Under the pieces are notes generated by a model, which did no database searches, was not told the origin of the DNA, and saw only the letters and a list, made by a program, of their open reading frames with translations. Shown here in pieces: positions 1-7,446 of a stretch of 44,170 bases of DNA. The DNA comes from an uncultured Burkholderiales bacterium (GTDB lineage Bacteria; Pseudomonadota; Gammaproteobacteria; Burkholderiales; Burkholderiaceae_C). Location of the stretch: NCBI GenBank assembly GCA_903822825.1, contig CAIJQQ010000033.1, positions 1-44,170 of the forward strand, read 5' to 3'. Made by a program: the position numbers and the translations under genes. The first letter of the stretch is position 1, and each line of letters begins with the position of its first letter.

Positions 1-20
1 AGCAAAAAAACGATTTGCAT
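1..20 (-). CDS. Start of a branched-chain-type ABC permease (livH-like), cut by the window edge
   Basis: Only the first six codons are present, reading MQIVFL on the minus strand from an ATG at 20-18. A GGAG ribosome-binding site lies about six bases upstream. The position, 62 bases downstream of a branched-chain-type binding protein on the same strand, is where livH normally sits, and a short hydrophobic start fits a LivH permease. The identification rests on context and on these few residues only. Confidence 0.4.
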
Positions 21-82
21 GACACTCCAACAAAACCAAGGTCCATGCCGGCCTTAGCCAGCATGGATTGAACGACGCCCGA

Positions 83-1354
83 TCACATCTTGCAGGTGTT
101 ATCTGCCTTGTTGGTGGCCAGCAATTCCAGTGACTGGTTGGATGCAGGAACCGCCTCACCAAACAGCAAGAAGTCTTGCTTGTTTTTGGCCTGGCCTTTG
201 GGCTTGACGGTGAAGGGATAGGCCTCCTGCATCAACTGGTGATCCCATGAACGGAAATAGCCTTTGCGCGCTTTGAGAATGTCGAACTCGGCACCGGTTT
301 CTAGATAAGCGATCAACTTCTCGCTGTCGGTGGACTTGGTGGCATTCATCGCTTGGGCCAAGATCTTGAGGGTGATGTATTCAATCCAGGCGTGGTTCTC
401 TGGAATACGACCGAAACGTTTTTCAAAGTTCGCCACAAAGGTCTTGGAGCCAGGCGTCTGCAAGTCGTGGTGCCAAACGGTCGGCCAAATGCCGCCCAAA
501 TTGCCCTCACCTGCAGCCCATGCATCAGCGGTGTTCAGGTTAAAGCCCACCACGGGATAGGGCAAACCAAATTCGGCGTACTGCTTGACAAAGTTGGTCA
601 CTTGGTTGCCCGCCAAGTTGGAGGCAATCAAATCGGGCTTGGCTTGGCGAATCTTGAGCAAGTAAGGGCTCAGGTCGGTGGCATCGGTGGGCACCAACTC
701 GTCGCCAATCAAGGTACCGCCGTTGTCGGTGAAGAATTTTTTCGCAACTTTGGTGAGGTCGTGGCCAAACAAATAGTCTGCTGTGAGGCTGAAAATTTTC
801 TTGCCCTTGACCAAGTTGTCCCGCACCAAGGCTTGACCTACGGCATTGACCATCACCGTGACAGGAATGTCCATATGGAAGGTGTAGCGGTTACAGTCCT
901 TGCCGCGCAGCACGTCGGAGCGAGCCCCAATGCTGAAAAATAATTTCTTATTGCGTCCAGCCACCTGGGAGATGGTCAAGGCAGAAGCGGATGAAATCTC
1001 ACCCATCAACACCGCCACGTTGTCACGCTCAATCATGCGTTGCGCTTTGGTAGCGGCCACCTGGGGGTTCACCGAGTCTTCGGTGATCACTTCGAGTTTG
1101 CGCCCCATCACGCCACCTGCCGCATTGATTTCGTCGGCGGCCATTTTGATACCTTGGGCAGCATAGTCACCCAGGGCGCCGAGAAATCCTGTCATTGGGG
1201 TCAAGTGTCCTACTTTGATGGGGGCTGCACCCTGCGCCCACAAGGGCATGGAAAGGCTGGCTGCCCCGCCCAGGGCCAGTCCGGTGGTGAGCAACTGGCG
1301 CCTTCTTGTCGAAGTTGCTTGAGCCGCCAGTTCTGAATTCTTGGAAGTGTCCAT
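83..1354 (-). CDS. Branched-chain amino acid-type ABC transporter substrate-binding protein
   Basis: This is a periplasmic type-1 binding protein of the Leu/Ile/Val (Peripla_BP_6) family, 423 residues. The N-terminus has a twin-arginine-like export signal: RRR at residues 17-19, a hydrophobic stretch, and a likely cleavage after the AQGA region near 40. The mature start IKVGHLTPMTGFLGALG and the following GIKMAADEINAAGGVMGRKLE are typical of the family. The ATG at 1354 follows a strong AGGAGA. The gene precedes a livH-like start and diverges from a NAC-like LysR regulator, so it is probably the first gene of a liv-type operon. The ligand is unknown; family members bind branched-chain amino acids, amides, urea or aromatic acids. 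No second gene of the operon is complete here. Confidence 0.88.
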   Translation of the reverse strand: MDTSKNSELAAQATSTRRRQLLTTGLALGGAASLSMPLWAQGAAPIKVGHLTPMTGFLGALGDYAAQGIKMAADEINAAGGVMGRKLEVITEDSVNPQVAATKAQRMIERDNVAVLMGEISSASALTISQVAGRNKKLFFSIGARSDVLRGKDCNRYTFHMDIPVTVMVNAVGQALVRDNLVKGKKIFSLTADYLFGHDLTKVAKKFFTDNGGTLIGDELVPTDATDLSPYLLKIRQAKPDLIASNLAGNQVTNFVKQYAEFGLPYPVVGFNLNTADAWAAGEGNLGGIWPTVWHHDLQTPGSKTFVANFEKRFGRIPENHAWIEYITLKILAQAMNATKSTDSEKLIAYLETGAEFDILKARKGYFRSWDHQLMQEAYPFTVKPKGQAKNKQDFLLFGEAVPASNQSLELLATNKADNTCKM

Positions 1355-1442
1355 GGAGTCTCCTTTTGTGGGTTATCAACGTAGCCTGCTCATCTTAGGA
1401 GCCTTTAGGGCATGTGCAAAGTCGCGTTTTCCGTCAGATGCT

Positions 1443-1457
1443 ATAAGTTTTTCATAT
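1443..1457. promoter_or_regulatory. ATA-N9-TAT site, candidate operator of the adjacent NAC-like regulator
   Basis: The 136-base gap between the divergent binding-protein gene and the LysR gene contains ATA, nine bases, TAT, extending to TATA-N9-TATA. ATA-N9-TAT is the described binding consensus of the NAC regulator of enteric bacteria, and the neighbouring regulator resembles NAC. The site is 33 bases before the regulator's start, a usual place for autoregulation by LysR proteins. The assignment is inferred from motif and context. Confidence 0.5.
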
Positions 1458-1490
1458 ACTGACCCAACCCCCTCATGGAGACCAGACCCC

Positions 1491-2426
1491 TTGAATCTGA
1501 AACAACTGCAATATTTCGTTCGCATCGTCGAGTGCGGCAGCTTGGCCAAAGCTTCGCGTCAGCTCTTCATTGCGCAACCCGCTTTGAGCCAACAGCTCTC
1601 CAAACTCGAAGAAGAGGTCGGCAAAACACTGCTGATTCGATCCGCCAAAGGCGTTGTGCCCACGCCTAACGGCGCTGCCCTGTTGCAGCACGCCCGCTTC
1701 ATGCTGCGCCAACTCGAGCAAGCACTGGTGATTGCGCGTCAAGAACCAGGCTCGATTCAGGGCATGGTTTCGGTGGGACTCGCATCCACCACCTTGTGCG
1801 CCTTGGGAGCGCCTTTGATGCGACGCATGCGCGACAAGTACCCGGGCATCATCCTCAACATCGTGGAAGGCCTGAGCGGACACATCGCCCAAATGATGCG
1901 CCTGACGCAGCTCGATCTGGCTATTTTGTTTGGCCATGACGCTGCGCCCGATCTGCCACACGAAAGCTTGCTGGAAGAAGACCTGTTCTTGATGTTGCCC
2001 CAAGACAGTCCCTTGGTCTCTCAACGGCGCAAAAGCATTCGGTGCGATGAAGTAGCCCAATTACCGCTGATCCTGCCCACTGGCATTCACGGACTTCGCA
2101 GAAGGATTACGCATGAATTTGAGCAACGAAATTTGCAAATGAATGTGGTGGCCGAAATTGACTCTTTGTCCCTGCTGTTGCTGTGCGTGAAAGACGGCAT
2201 GGGAGCCACCATCAAACCCATTTCCGCCACCATGATGGAGGACCGATTGGCAACCGGCATGCGCCACCTGCCCATCTCAGACGCACACCTCAAGCGGCCC
2301 AATTATTTGTTCAGCACCGAGCATGAGCGCTTGACGCCAGCCACGATTGCTGTTCATACCGAGATCAAAGAAACTGTGAAGTTTTTGGTCAACAGCGGCC
2401 AGTGGCGTGGCGTACAACTGACATAG
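1491..2426 (+). CDS. LysR-type transcriptional regulator, NAC-like
   Basis: A 311-residue LysR regulator. The N-terminal winged helix-turn-helix begins LNLKQLQYFVRIVECGSLAK, and the recognition region is IAQPALSQQLSKLEEEVGK, followed by LLIRSAKGVVPTPNGAALL. These resemble the nitrogen assimilation control protein NAC and Cbl more than generic LysR proteins. The C-terminal two-thirds is the effector-binding domain. I chose the TTG at 1491 because the DNA-binding domain starts there and a GGAGA lies about nine bases upstream. An upstream in-frame start at 1341 would add 50 unrelated residues that overlap the divergent gene. It probably controls the divergent binding-protein operon and itself. 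The nitrogen link is inferred from similarity. Confidence 0.85.
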   Translation: MNLKQLQYFVRIVECGSLAKASRQLFIAQPALSQQLSKLEEEVGKTLLIRSAKGVVPTPNGAALLQHARFMLRQLEQALVIARQEPGSIQGMVSVGLASTTLCALGAPLMRRMRDKYPGIILNIVEGLSGHIAQMMRLTQLDLAILFGHDAAPDLPHESLLEEDLFLMLPQDSPLVSQRRKSIRCDEVAQLPLILPTGIHGLRRRITHEFEQRNLQMNVVAEIDSLSLLLLCVKDGMGATIKPISATMMEDRLATGMRHLPISDAHLKRPNYLFSTEHERLTPATIAVHTEIKETVKFLVNSGQWRGVQLT

Positions 2427-2631
2427 AAAATCAACCATTCTGCGAGCACGCAGTGATGACGCCCCTTCAATATGGACCACCGGGAGAAAGACCCCGCGCC
2501 AGAGCAAAACTCACGACCCAACGTGACATCCTCTGGCATTCAATGGGCTGTGCATCCAACATCCCTCGACAGGGATTAGCCGGATGGCGAAGCGCAAAAA
2601 CATGCTGTGCAGTTTTTAAATCCCAAAAAGC

Positions 2632-2659
2632 AAAAAGCCCAACCGGTGAGGGTTGGGCT
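2632..2659 (-). terminator. Intrinsic terminator after tRNA-His
   Basis: A nine-base-pair stem (AGCCCAACC with GGTTGGGCT, six-base loop) is followed on the minus strand by a run of five T. It lies 16 bases beyond the 3' end of tRNA-His and should end that transcript. The remaining gap back to the LysR stop (2427-2631) holds nothing I can identify. Confidence 0.85.
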
Positions 2660-2675
2660 AAGTGCTTGATTGACT

Positions 2676-2752
2676 TGGGGTGGCTGATGGGGCTCGAACC
2701 CACGACAACAGGAATCACAATCCTGGACTCTACCAACTGAGCTACAGCCACC
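2676..2752 (-). tRNA. tRNA-His (anticodon GTG)
   Basis: A 77-base tRNA on the minus strand starting GGTGGCTGTAGCTCAG. The extra 5' G(-1), opposite C73, is the identity element of tRNA-His. The anticodon loop has GTG, the T arm GGTTCGAGCC is intact, and the 3' CCA is encoded in the DNA. It lies 29 bases downstream of ppiD on the same strand and has its own terminator. Confidence 0.97.
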
Positions 2753-2781
2753 GCGTGTGCAAGATTATAGCCTGACTTCGG

Positions 2782-4704
2782 TCACTTCCCGTCTGGTGCG
2801 GCAGTTTTGCTGCTCGCTTTGGGCGCGGTGATTTCTGCTTTGAATTGGGTTTTCAGTGCCGCCAAATAGGCCTGCGTTTCGGCCTGTCCCCACAACTGGG
2901 CAAATTGCTGGCGCGTTTGTTCTGCCTTCTGGGGTTCCAGCGCTTCGCGCGGCACGATTTTGTTCACGCGGGCCACGGCATAGCCTTGCGCACCCAAGTC
3001 CACACCGATCACTGCTGGCAATTTGGCAGGATCGGCGCGCAACGCAGCATCCACCAAAGTTTGCGGCTGAGCTTGAGGCTGGTCACGCGAAACCACCAAA
3101 GCAGCGCCCACTTGGGCTTGTGCAGGTTGGGCTTTCCAGGATGCCAGTTGCGCTGCACCTTCGGCACGGGCCAGCTCAGCCGACTTATCGGCCACAAACT
3201 GGCGCTTGACGTCGTCCTTGACATCGTCAAACGGGCGAACGGCGGCAGCGCGGTAATTGTTGATGCGGGCTGACACCAAGGTGTTGGGCGCCACTTCCAC
3301 CGCTTCGGTGTTGCGGCGCTTGTTAACGGCGTCATCCGAGAACAGCGCTTGCAGCAGCTTGGGGTTGGCCAGCTCAGGCACTGAGCCGGGTGTACGGGTC
3401 ACGCCCTTGGCTTGCTGAACAGTCAGCTTGAGCTTGTCGGCCACTGGCTTGAGCGAGTCAGACTGCTCGTACACCCCGTTGGTGAAACTGTCGGCCAATT
3501 CGGCGAACTTGCGCTGGGCTTGCTGCTTGCGCAGGTCAGCTTCGAGCTGAGGGCGCATGGCCTCAAAGCTGGGGGCTTTGGGTGCCTTGATGCCTGTGAG
3601 TTGGATGATGTGAAAGCCAAAATCAGACTCGACCACATCGCTGATCTCGCCCTCTTTCATGGCAAAGGCGGCGTCTTCAAAAGGCTTGACCATGGCGCCA
3701 CGGCCAAAGAACTCCAGGTCACCGCCCTTGGATGCAGAACCGGGGTCTTGCGAATTTTTGCGTGCCACGTCGGCAAAGCTCTTGGGCGACTTGCGCAGTT
3801 GAGCCAAGAGCTCGTCGGCCTTGGCACGGGCTTGTTTGCGGTCAGCAACGGGGGCATCTTTGGCGGCGTTGATCAGCACATGGCTGGCACGGCGCTGCTC
3901 TTGGCCGCTGAGGCGCTGCACGTTTTGCTCGTAATAGCTTTTGACGTCCTGCTCAGGCAACTGGACGGACGACATGAGGCTGTTGACGTCCAGCACCAGG
4001 TATTCCACGTCTGCGCTTTCCAGCGAACGGAAACGCTCGGCATGGGTTTTGTAAAAAGCATTCAAATCGTCATCGCTTGGCTTGACCTTGGAGGCAAAGT
4101 CGGCTGCGGCATAACGCTGCACCTGGATTTCGCGGCGCTGCAAATAGGCTTGCAAGGCGGCATCGGTTTGCTGCTGTGTGGCAAACACCGAGGCCTGGAT
4201 CGGACTGATCACCTGGCGGTTGGACAGGTCAGCACGAACCTGGTTTTCAAACATCTCAGGCGTCATGCCCTGGCTGGACGCCAGTTGGCGATAACGTTCC
4301 ATGTCAAGCTTGCCGTCTGCGCCACGCAACGCAGCAATGCTGGGGTTTTGTTGCAACTCACGGGCCAAGCGGGAATCGCTGGTCACCAACAATTGTTTTT
4401 GCGCTGCGACGGCCAACACACGGTCCGAAAGCAAGCGCTCAAGCGTCGCCATGCGCGCATCGTCCGAATCGAGCAGTTTGGGGTCAATGTTGGGCATTTG
4501 AGCGCGGATACGGTCAACCTCGCGCTTGTGGGCATCGTCCCATTCAGCTTGGGTGATTTTTTGTCCATCCACATGGGCCACGGCAGCACCACGGTCATTG
4601 AAACGGCTGTAGCCCTCGATACCGAACATGACAAAGGACGGGATGATCAAGAGGAACAACAGCCCCATCATGATTTTGGAGTTGTTGCGAACGGTATCAA
4701 ACAT
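2782..4704 (-). CDS. ppiD: Peptidyl-prolyl cis-trans isomerase D (SurA/parvulin-type periplasmic folding factor)
   Basis: PpiD is an inner-membrane-anchored periplasmic chaperone that helps newly exported proteins fold. The 640-residue protein has a short cytoplasmic start, one membrane anchor at about residues 11-28 (IMMGLLFLLIIPSFVMFG), a SurA-like N-terminal domain, a parvulin domain near 265-365 (ASHVLINA ... GGDLEFFGRGAMVKPFEDAAF ... DFGFHIIQLTG) and a long C-terminal region. I chose the ATG at 4704. An in-frame TTG at 4728 would begin inside the T-tract of the preceding tRNA terminator, and MFDTVRNNSKIMMG is the usual family start. It lies between hupB/tRNA-Val and tRNA-His, the common hupB-ppiD neighbourhood of proteobacteria. 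Confidence 0.92.
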   Translation of the reverse strand: MFDTVRNNSKIMMGLLFLLIIPSFVMFGIEGYSRFNDRGAAVAHVDGQKITQAEWDDAHKREVDRIRAQMPNIDPKLLDSDDARMATLERLLSDRVLAVAAQKQLLVTSDSRLARELQQNPSIAALRGADGKLDMERYRQLASSQGMTPEMFENQVRADLSNRQVISPIQASVFATQQQTDAALQAYLQRREIQVQRYAAADFASKVKPSDDDLNAFYKTHAERFRSLESADVEYLVLDVNSLMSSVQLPEQDVKSYYEQNVQRLSGQEQRRASHVLINAAKDAPVADRKQARAKADELLAQLRKSPKSFADVARKNSQDPGSASKGGDLEFFGRGAMVKPFEDAAFAMKEGEISDVVESDFGFHIIQLTGIKAPKAPSFEAMRPQLEADLRKQQAQRKFAELADSFTNGVYEQSDSLKPVADKLKLTVQQAKGVTRTPGSVPELANPKLLQALFSDDAVNKRRNTEAVEVAPNTLVSARINNYRAAAVRPFDDVKDDVKRQFVADKSAELARAEGAAQLASWKAQPAQAQVGAALVVSRDQPQAQPQTLVDAALRADPAKLPAVIGVDLGAQGYAVARVNKIVPREALEPQKAEQTRQQFAQLWGQAETQAYLAALKTQFKAEITAPKASSKTAAPDGK

Positions 4705-4724
4705 GACGGACTCTCGGGTTGACA

Positions 4725-4754
4725 ACAAAAAAGGCGAACGCTGTGTTCGCCTTT
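4725..4754 (-). terminator. Intrinsic terminator between tRNA-Val and ppiD
   Basis: A ten-base-pair stem (AAAGGCGAAC with GTTCGCCTTT, five-base loop) ends in a six-T run on the minus strand. It lies directly after tRNA-Val and only about 20 bases before the ppiD start. Transcription from hupB/tRNA-Val should mostly stop here, so ppiD needs read-through or a promoter inside or upstream of the tRNA. Confidence 0.85.
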
Positions 4755-4763
4755 GCTGGTGGT

Positions 4764-4839
4764 TGGTGGGTGCTGACGGTCTCGAACCGCCGACCTACTC
4801 CGTGTAAGAGAGCCGCTCTACCAACTGAGCTAAGCACCC
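4764..4839 (-). tRNA. tRNA-Val (anticodon TAC)
   Basis: A 76-base tRNA on the minus strand with acceptor GGGTGCT/AGCACCC, D arm TAGCTCAGTTGGTAGAGC, anticodon loop CTTACAC (TAC), T arm GGTTCGAGACC and encoded CCA. It begins 16 bases after the hupB stop, so it is probably transcribed together with hupB and released by RNA processing. Confidence 0.97.
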
Positions 4840-4855
4840 AACCTTGAAACAGTGA

Positions 4856-5128
4856 TCAGTTCAGAGCGTCCTTGAGGCCCTTGCCTGGACGGAACTTTGG
4901 CACATTGGCTTTCTTGATTTTAATCGCAGCGCCAGTGCGTGGGTTGCGGCCTGTGCGGGCCGCACGTTTACCCACAGCGAAAGTACCAAAACCCACCAGC
5001 GACACGGTGCCGCCTTTTTTCAGGGTGATGCGCACGGCACCGATGGTGGCTTCCAGAGCGCGGCCAGCGGCGGCTTTGGACAGGTCGGCTTGTTTGGCGA
5101 TGTGTTCGATCAGTTCAGTTTTATTCAC
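4856..5128 (-). CDS. hupB: DNA-binding protein HU-beta
   Basis: HU is a small histone-like protein that bends DNA and shapes the nucleoid. The 90-residue length and [19 protein letters not shown] start are those of HU-beta. The core signature [21 protein letters not shown] includes the positively charged beta arm with its tip proline, and the end [13 protein letters not shown] is canonical. It is followed on the same strand by tRNA-Val and ppiD. The gap upstream (5129-5389) has the hupB leader and a hairpin after the next gene. I could not place a convincing promoter there. Confidence 0.97.
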   Translation of the reverse strand: MNKTELIEHIAKQADLSKAAAGRALEATIGAVRITLKKGGTVSLVGFGTFAVGKRAARTGRNPRTGAAIKIKKANVPKFRPGKGLKDALN

Positions 5129-5361
5129 AAGAAACCTCTTGAAGTTGCATACCGGTCAACCGGCATTTTTGAATGTATCAGTTGCGCAATGCTTGAAATT
5201 GCACGTCTATTTGTCTCCGGCGTTGAGCCTGTCACCATTAAAGCCAGCCCGCTCGGACATGTCAATCGTGTTTTCAGCAAGAATCTCAACGCGGGACGGA
5301 TTCTAGCCGTGAAATTGACCGCAAGCCGCATCCCGCCAGAGTTTTTTGAAGGACCTGATAA

Positions 5362-5383
5362 CAGGCCTGCGTCAGCAGGCCTG
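5362..5383. repeat. Hairpin immediately after the tartrate/malate dehydrogenase stop
   Basis: A perfect nine-base-pair inverted repeat (CAGGCCTGC, loop GTCA, GCAGGCCTG) begins six bases after the stop of the minus-strand dehydrogenase gene. It has no T run on that strand, so it is not a classical intrinsic terminator. It may protect the mRNA 3' end or act as a weak or Rho-assisted stop. Confidence 0.5.
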
Positions 5384-5389
5384 GGAGCA

Positions 5390-6478
5390 TCAAATCAGAG
5401 CAGCAATGGCCCGCCCAACGTCTTGGGTGTTGCCCGTTCCGCCCAAGTCGGGAGTGCGTGGTGCACCACTCGAGGGGACCAGCATTTTTTCAATCGCCGA
5501 CAGGATGGCGTCGTGCGCGTCCTTGTGGCCCAGGAACTCCAGCATCATCGCGCCGCACCAGATCTGACCGATCGGATTGGCAATGCCCTTGCCTGCGATG
5601 TCAGGTGCCGAGCCGTGAACGGGCTCGAACAAAGATGGGAACTTGCGGTCCGGGTTCAGGTTGGCGCTGGGCGCAATGCCAATGGTGCCAGTGCAGGCCG
5701 GGCCCAGGTCAGACAAAATATCGCCAAACAAATTGCTGGCCACCACCACGTCAAAGAAGTCTGGGCGCTGCACAAAGTGTGCTGTCAGGATGTCGATGTG
5801 GAACTTGTCCACGTTGATGCCGGGGTAGGCCTTGGCCATCTCGGCCACACGTTCGTCCCAATAAGGCATGGTGATCGCAATGCCGTTGGACTTGGTGGCG
5901 CTGGTCAGGTGCTTCTTTGGGCGGGTTTGAGCCAATTCAAAAGCAAACTTGAGCACGCGGTCCACACCGATGCGGGTCATGATGGATTCCTGCATCACGA
6001 TCTCGCGCTCGGTGCCCGGGAACATGCGCCCGCCCACGCTGGAATATTCCCCTTCGGTGTTTTCGCGCACGATGTACATGTCGATCTCACCAGGCTGGCG
6101 TGGGCTGCCGTCGCGCCGCACCACAGGCGCGATGATGCCGGGCATCAGGCGTGCCGGGCGCAGGTTGATGTACTGGTCAAACTCACGACGAAACAACAAC
6201 AAAGAACCCCACAGCGACACGTGGTCAGCGATCTTGTCAGGCCAGCCCACCGCGCCAAAGTAAATGGCATCGTGCCCACCGATCTGGTCCTTCCAGTCGT
6301 CGGGCAGCATCTTGCCGTGCTTCTCGCAATAGTCCCAGCTGGAAAAATCGAAGTGGTCAAACTGCAAGTCGATGCCGAACTTGCTGGCCGTGGCTTCGAG
6401 CACGCGAATGCCCTCGGGCATGACCTCTTTGCCAATGCCGTCGCCCGGAATGACGGCGATGCGGTGTTTCTTGCTCAT
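5390..6478 (-). CDS. ttuC: Tartrate dehydrogenase / D-malate dehydrogenase (decarboxylating)
   Basis: This belongs to the isocitrate/isopropylmalate dehydrogenase family, in the branch that oxidises tartrate or D-malate with NAD+ and Mn2+. The 362-residue protein has the nucleotide-site start IAVIPGDGIG and the arginine-rich substrate loop around residues 97-108. It has VRENTEGEYSSVGG at 137-150, the catalytic-lysine region at K196 (KSN), metal ligands D229, D253 and D257, and FEPVHGSAPDIAGKGIANP at 284-302. The phrase TEGEYSSVGGRMFPGTERE points to the tartrate/D-malate branch rather than LeuB. It lies 13 bases after a hydrolase gene and is probably co-transcribed with it. A divergent LysR gene resembles the dmlR-dmlA layout. 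Tartrate and D-malate cannot be told apart from sequence alone. Confidence 0.85.
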   Translation of the reverse strand: MSKKHRIAVIPGDGIGKEVMPEGIRVLEATASKFGIDLQFDHFDFSSWDYCEKHGKMLPDDWKDQIGGHDAIYFGAVGWPDKIADHVSLWGSLLLFRREFDQYINLRPARLMPGIIAPVVRRDGSPRQPGEIDMYIVRENTEGEYSSVGGRMFPGTEREIVMQESIMTRIGVDRVLKFAFELAQTRPKKHLTSATKSNGIAITMPYWDERVAEMAKAYPGINVDKFHIDILTAHFVQRPDFFDVVVASNLFGDILSDLGPACTGTIGIAPSANLNPDRKFPSLFEPVHGSAPDIAGKGIANPIGQIWCGAMMLEFLGHKDAHDAILSAIEKMLVPSSGAPRTPDLGGTGNTQDVGRAIAALI

Positions 6479-6491
6479 GGAATGCTCCTAA

Positions 6492-7382
6492 TCAATCAGA
6501 CAGTGAATCGGTGAAAAATGCTTGCGCCTCGGCAATGACTTGCTCGGGCGCCTCTTCGGCCAGATAGTGCCCACAAGGCAGTGCCTGCCCTGTCACTTGG
6601 GCTGCGCGTTCGCGCCACAGACTCAGCACATCAAAGCAACGGCCCACAGCCCCATGCTCGCCCCAAAGCACACGCAAGGGTTGCTGCAACAGGCGGCCTG
6701 CGGCCACATCGGCGCGGTCGTGCTCCAGATCCAGCGTGGCGCTGGCGCGGTAGTCCTCGGCAATCGATTGGGCCGTGCCGGGCACAGCCGCGCAGCGCTC
6801 GTACTCGGCCAAGGCCTCAGGCGCAAAGGCCTGCAGACCTGCATAGCGGGCGCCCATGACACTGCGCACATAGCGGGCAGGGCCAGACTCGATCAGGGCC
6901 TCGGGCAGCGGCCCAGGCTGAATCATGAAAAACCAATGCCAATAAGCCCGGGCAAAGGCGTCGCTGGTGTGGTCGTACATGGCCAGCGTGGGCGCAATAT
7001 CGAGCAGCATCAGGCGGCGCACAGCAGCGGGCGCATCCACGGCCAGGCGGTGCGCCACACGGGCACCCCGGTCGTGCGCCAACACATCGAAGCGCTCAAA
7101 ACCATGGGCCTTCATGACCGCCAGCGCGTCCAGCGCCATCTCGCGCTTGCTGTGATTGGCATGGGCCGCGTCAGCGGCAGGGCGCGAAGAGTCGCCGTAG
7201 CCGCGCAAGTCCATCAACACCACGCGGTGCGTATGCGCCAGCACAGGCGCCACGCGGTGCCACATCACCATGCTTTGCGGGTGACCGTGCATCAGCAACA
7301 AAGGCGGCCCCTCTCCGCCCGCGCGGGTGTGCAGTTGCACGCCTGAGCGCTCCACAGTGAGGGATGAGAAAGAAGCCAACAT
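6492..7382 (-). CDS. Alpha/beta hydrolase, fluoroacetate (haloacetate) dehalogenase-like
   Basis: A 296-residue alpha/beta hydrolase. An Asp rather than Ser is at the nucleophile elbow (AHDRGA, D104), with a second acid D128 (LLDIAPT) and the catalytic histidine H272 (CGHYLAEE). Other residues match the fluoroacetate dehalogenase FAcD: carboxylate-binding R105 and R108 (DRGAR), the halide pocket H149-W150 (YWHW) and Y211 (EDYRA). The oxyanion segment is HGHPQ at 32-36. All eight recalled functional positions align with a constant offset, which supports carbon-halogen bond hydrolysis of small haloacids. An epoxide hydrolase-like role is the main alternative. It precedes ttuC by 13 bases in the same operon. 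Catalysis on fluoroacetate itself is inferred. Confidence 0.75.
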   Translation of the reverse strand: MLASFSSLTVERSGVQLHTRAGGEGPPLLLMHGHPQSMVMWHRVAPVLAHTHRVVLMDLRGYGDSSRPAADAAHANHSKREMALDALAVMKAHGFERFDVLAHDRGARVAHRLAVDAPAAVRRLMLLDIAPTLAMYDHTSDAFARAYWHWFFMIQPGPLPEALIESGPARYVRSVMGARYAGLQAFAPEALAEYERCAAVPGTAQSIAEDYRASATLDLEHDRADVAAGRLLQQPLRVLWGEHGAVGRCFDVLSLWRERAAQVTGQALPCGHYLAEEAPEQVIAEAQAFFTDSLSD

Positions 7383-7408
7383 GCCCAGAGCTTACAGCTC
7401 AAAAGGGC

Positions 7409-7430
7409 AATAATCTGGCAATTGATTATT
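7409..7430. promoter_or_regulatory. Inverted repeat between divergent LysR and hydrolase-ttuC genes
   Basis: The 64-base divergent gap contains a perfect seven-base inverted repeat, AATAATC, eight bases, GATTATT. This is AT-rich and stands out in a GC-rich region. Its size and place fit an operator for the LysR regulator that starts 16 bases away, acting on both directions. The protein that binds is inferred. Confidence 0.5.
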
Positions 7431-7446
7431 CACAATAAGAAAACAA

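Noticed and set aside
1341..1490. Longer LysR start overlapping the divergent gene
   Set aside because: The extra 50 residues are unlike any LysR N-terminus, and they would overlap the binding protein's start.
3412..4722. A 436-codon open frame opposite ppiD
   Set aside because: Antisense to ppiD with no recognisable family; explained by codon bias of the real gene.
5090..6514. A 474-codon open frame opposite ttuC
   Set aside because: It covers the dehydrogenase gene in antisense and begins inside hupB; no family features.
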